A stretch of 64,000 bases of DNA from Pleodorina starrii (Eukaryota; Chlorophyta; Chlorophyceae; Chlamydomonadales; Volvocaceae): the NCBI GenBank assembly GCA_030267565.1, contig BRXU01000017.1, positions 714,501 to 778,500 on the forward strand, read 5' to 3'. The notes under the pieces are model-generated. The model was not told the DNA's origin, made no database searches, and was given only the letters and a program-made list of their open reading frames with translations. Made by a program: the position numbers and the translations under genes. Positions 60,501-64,000 of this stretch are shown here, piece by piece; positions within the stretch are counted from its first letter, which is position 1, and the number at the start of each line of letters is the position of its first letter.

Positions 60501-63500
60501 GGACGGCAGCGGGCGAGGAGGGCGGATCAGGGTGCGCACGCGCGTAGTTGGTGGGAAATGCGCCCACCGGATGAAGCCGGATGCAACTGACTGGCTAACT
60601 AACAAACACGCGAGGAGGGGCCACAGCGCACCAATGCGGTGCGCCGCGAAGGTGAAGCGAACACGTGCACAAGCCGTAAAATGCGCTGGCACAGCGCATC
60701 TGAGGTTAATGCAGACCAAATGCGCCCCAATCACACGATTCCGTCGCCACAAGGGCAACCTTTACGAATGGCACCACCCGGCTGCAACAACGCCCCAAGC
60801 GCTCACCTGCCGCGCCGCCGCCTCCCGCGTCTGCTCTCCCTTGCCCTCCGTCCTCGCGCCCCGGGACGCAGCAGCGGCCCCGCCAGCCGGACTCCTGGAC
60901 CGCCGCCGCCGCCCCTCTTCGCGATCCCGCAGCTGCACCGACGGCGAGCCTTCCGTTGCCTCGCGCCGCACGTCGCGCTCGGCCTCCCGCCCCCGCTCGC
61001 GCTGCTGACCCACATCGCGGCCGCCTGCCGCGTCCCTGCCACGCTCCCGCTCCCGCTCGCGAACACGCTCCTGGTACCGGTCGCGATCCCTGTCACGGTC
61101 GTAATCGCGGTCCCGGCCGCGCTCCCGCTCCCTCTCGCGCTCCCGCGGAGAATCCCGGTCGCGGCCCCGGTCCCGCCCTCGCTCGTGTTCCCGATCCCCG
61201 TGGTCATCCCTCCCGCGCCGCCGCTTCGGCGACGTCGGCGACTTGGACCGCGACCGGGACTTGGACCTCGAGCGCGAGCCCCTGCCGCCACCGCCGCGGC
61301 CGCCGCCGCTGCCGGAGCGGGACCGCTTTGACCGGCGGCCGCGGGACCGGCTACGGCTGCGGCCGCCGCGCTCCCGGTCCCGATCCCGTTCGCGGTCGGC
61401 GGCGTGGTGCCGGTCGAGATGGTGGCGGCCGCCATGGCCGTGGCCGCCGCCAGATCCGTAGCGGTCGGCGGCGTGGTGGTCGCGTCGCTCTGCGGCGCCG
61501 CCGGCCCCTCGCCTGCCGGCGCCGCGCTCCGCGGCCTGCTTCACGGCCGCCGCCTGCATGTCCAGGAAGTCGCGGCGAGACAGGGGCCGACCGCCGCCAA
61601 AGGCCCTGCGAGTAATAAGACAAGGCCGGGGACGAGGTAAGGGATACGGCGGTATGGGACGACGCAGTAACATGAGCGGACAACAACAGGCCCCCGTGGA
61701 GAAACGACCGCCACGGAACGCCCGACAGCTCCGCGTATTTTAGGGGGAGCAACAACCAGCACAACGCAACTCACAACGACCAAGGCATGCATTCTCCATT
61801 CCTGTCATGCGTGCTCTCCCTCCCAGCTGGCAGGACCATGTCGGCCCGTGGCGGACGGGACAGCGCCTTACCTGAACAGGTCCGCCATCGCCATGTCGCC
61901 CGGAAGCAGGTCACGCAAAAAGGGAAGCGCTTTCATGAGCTCCCGCTCCGTGCAACCCACGCCGCGCAGGGGCGCCAGCAGCGCCTCATCAGCAGCGCCC
62001 GCGTCGCGATCGCGGTCGTCGCGGCGCCAGGCCCCACGGCCGGAGGCCGCCGCCGCCGCTGCTACCGCCGCTGCCGCCGTGCCGCCCTCCGCGAGCGGCC
62101 CCGGCCCCGCAGCGCGAGAGCCGGTTAGCCGTGACGGCGCCGGCGAGACGGAACGCCTCACGGCCTCCTCCATCCCGAGCGCAAGCTTGATGGGCTGCTG
62201 CTGCGCCGCGGGCTTGGTGTCGCCGTGGTCGAAATCGTCGTCGAAGAGCTGCGGACCGAGCGGCTTGGCTTCCGGCTGCGTGGGCTCGGCCTTGGGCTGA
62301 ACGGCTGCGGCTGTCCGGTGCGGCGCAAACTCGAACTCCGGAGCCGTCGCCGCCGTGCTGGACGGTACCCCGGCGTGTGGCTTTTGGTCCGGCGCAGCTG
62401 CACCCGTGGGCCATCCTGACGCTTGTGGGCCCGGCCCGGGATGCTGTGCTGCCGCCGCGGCCTCCATGCCGTGCTGCTGCTGCTTGAAGAGCTGCTGCTG
62501 TTGCTGAAGCAGTTGTTGTTGTTGCAGCATCTGCTGTTGCTGCAGCATCTGCTGTTGATGTTGCTGCTGCTGGAGTTGCTGCTGCTGCTCGAGTTGTTGC
62601 TGTTGCTGGAGTTGCTGCTGTTGCTGCTGGAATAGGTTTTGCGGCTGCTGCAGCTGCGGCTGTTGTTGTTGCTGGGTCCCCGCCGCTGCTGTCATCACGC
62701 CGGACCCCGACGGCCCGTCCTGGCCGCCCTGGGGCCCGGCATCTGCGGCAGCGGCGGGTCTGTTGCGGCCCATCAGCGCCGCAAGCTTGTTGAACGCCTG
62801 CGTGTTCGCAGCAAGTTCGCCAAGCTCGCCGTCCGGCAGGTAAAGGCTGCCGTCGGCGTTGCGCTGGATCTTGGAGGCGGGAATACCGGAAGGAACCTTG
62901 ATGCGTCGGTCGTAGGCCGGGTCGCCCTGCGTGGGGCACTCGGCCATGAAGTGACCGAGCTGCCCGCACCGCAGGCACTCACGGTTCATCATGCCGCGGC
63001 CACCACGCCCACCGCCAGGGCCAAAACCTCGGCCGCGGCCCCGGCCCCGACCGGGGTTTGCTGTCTCCATCGCCAGCTGAGACTCCAGACCCACGCCCTT
63101 GGCCGCCTGGGACAGGAATGCTAGCATTTGCTGTTCATCTTGATGCACCGCAGCCTTTGCCAGAGGGTCTTCCCCGAACTCGTCCTCGATGTGCGTTGGC
63201 GCCGCGAGATCTGCCCCCAAAGTGGCAGGCGCCGGCGCAGCGCTTGGTGCTGCTGCAAATGCAGCAGCAGGCGGGGCCGCGCTGCTCACGATTGTCTTGG
63301 GCCGTGCCGCAGCTGCCACGCGTTTCACAATGACCGAGGAGTTCTTCATGACCTGGTCCGCGTCGTTGTCATAGTCCCGCTTCGAGGTCGCATCTGTAAG
63401 CTGCAGCTCGTTCGCAGCATCGATGCCCAATCCCTTCTTTTCGGCGATGAGGCGCTTGAGCTCGCCGACCGTAATATAGTGCCCATCGAAGGGCAGGTTG

Positions 63501-63547
63501 CTGTAGCTGAGCTCCGCGCGAAATTTAAAACGGATGGTGCTGGTCAT
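54600..63547 (-). CDS. RBBP6/Mpe1-like protein: DWNN domain, CCHC zinc knuckle, RS-rich tail
   Basis: Minus-strand model of five exons: 63547-61872, 61605-60807, 60486-60146, 56373-55696 and 55344-54600, 1,412 residues, phases consistent. Residues 1-77 (IRFKFRAELSY, FDGHYITVGELKRLI, NSSVIVKRV) are the DWNN ubiquitin-like domain that defines the RBBP6/Mpe1/PQT3 family. Residues 191-204 form a CCHC knuckle, CLRCGQLGHFMAEC, followed by the family's IKVPSGIPASKI. Residues 291-359 are Gln-rich. Exons 2-5 encode long RS, RD, RE, KHKKGKGKDRKKKK and Ala/Gly tracts, ending in PRRRYRD. Family members act in mRNA 3'-end processing and as ubiquitin ligases in the nucleus. The RING/U-box usually found after the knuckle is not seen. 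The exon 3 acceptor is uncertain (an alternative lies near 60603), and linkage across the 3.8-kb intron 3 rests on phase and similar composition. Confidence 0.75.
56374..60145 (-). other. 3.8-kb intron 3 of the RBBP6-like gene
   Basis: Bounded by donor GTGCTG (minus strand, from 60145) and acceptor CATCCACAG (at 56374). It includes a (CTG)n run near 56926-56946 and several CGCCA repeats near 57420-57460. ORFs inside, on both strands, lack recognisable domains. If the upstream and downstream RS-rich exons belong to two genes, this is where the boundary would lie. Confidence 0.5.
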
Positions 63548-63944
63548 CTTGGCGACCAGCAGCCTAGCGGTCTGGGAGGAGACTGCCTCCCTGACCCGAG
63601 AAGCGCCAGGGCCGCAACCGCGGGGCTGCCGCTAATTCGCTAACGTCCAAACGTGTGAGTTCGACGTTTAAGTTGTCTGAGAATTACACTGCCAGATTTT
63701 GTGGCTAGCTTTGGCTAAACTGCAAAGGACGTCGCACGCTGGAGCTGGCGACCAGTGGAGATTGGACCAAGACCAGCCCAATAAACGTGCAAGAAAGTGT
63801 TTATGAGAACACAAAACGAGTATATGTGTGCGACGGCGCCGCCCACGGGAAGATTGTGGAGCGGTTGTGCTGCCGTAACAACAATGATATGTCGCCAGGT
63901 CCCATCCCGCTTCCCTATGCCTTCCGCCTCGCCTTGTGCAGGAG

Positions 63945-63953
63945 CTTTATATA
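63945..63953 (-). promoter_or_regulatory. TATA-box candidate for the RBBP6-like gene
   Basis: On the minus strand the sequence reads TATATAAAG, a strong TATA match, about 400 bp before the start codon at 63547. Transcription would then begin near 63915-63920, leaving a 5' UTR of about 370 nt. Confidence 0.5.
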
Positions 63954-64000
63954 TTGTATTTTCCATCATTCTGAGTTCACTTACCGAGTGTTACATTAAC

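Overview
The window is nuclear DNA of a green alga, most likely a volvocine or other chlamydomonadalean species. The evidence is GC-rich coding sequence, many short GT-AG introns with (GT)n and (CA)n tracts, TGTAA poly(A) signals, Ser-Pro wall-glycoprotein linkers, and proteins whose families are typical of plants and algae. All gene models below were built by hand from splice sites, reading phase and family resemblance; no search was run.

Layout: (1) 1-1537 (+), 3' end of a BTB/POZ-domain gene. (2) 2573-6979 (+), a complete ten-exon nucleoporin Nup54 gene. (3) 7330-9058, non-coding, holding a 225-bp element of two interlocked inverted repeats. (4) 9059-10923 and 14280-16527 (both -), tandem genes for secreted Ser/Pro-rich wall-type glycoproteins that share an identical 245-bp stretch. 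(5) 18267-45394 and 46642-51056 (both +), tandem twelve-exon genes for a short-chain dehydrogenase of the glucose/ribitol-dehydrogenase type with an LEA-like 11-residue-repeat leader. (6) 54600-63547 (-), a large RBBP6/Mpe1-type gene (DWNN ubiquitin-like domain, CCHC zinc knuckle, RS-rich tail) in which I see no RING finger.

The outstanding feature is intron 4 of the first dehydrogenase copy. It is 22,713 bp long and almost wholly a G-rich satellite (19727-42293) of 19-bp and 21-bp units. The same intron in the second copy is 242 bp, has matching ends and contains no array. The array has higher-order repeats, four homogenised 21-bp blocks (41, 30, 50 and 36 units), and hardly any stop codon in any of six frames, so it creates false ORFs of up to 4,574 codons. 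A second pattern is the heptamer GTACGGC and its complement GCCGTAC, which recur in the introns of unrelated genes here, often at both intron ends.

Functionally the genes are mostly independent: nuclear pore (Nup54), probable pre-mRNA 3'-end processing (RBBP6-like), extracellular matrix (two glycoproteins), and probable stress-linked redox metabolism (two dehydrogenases).
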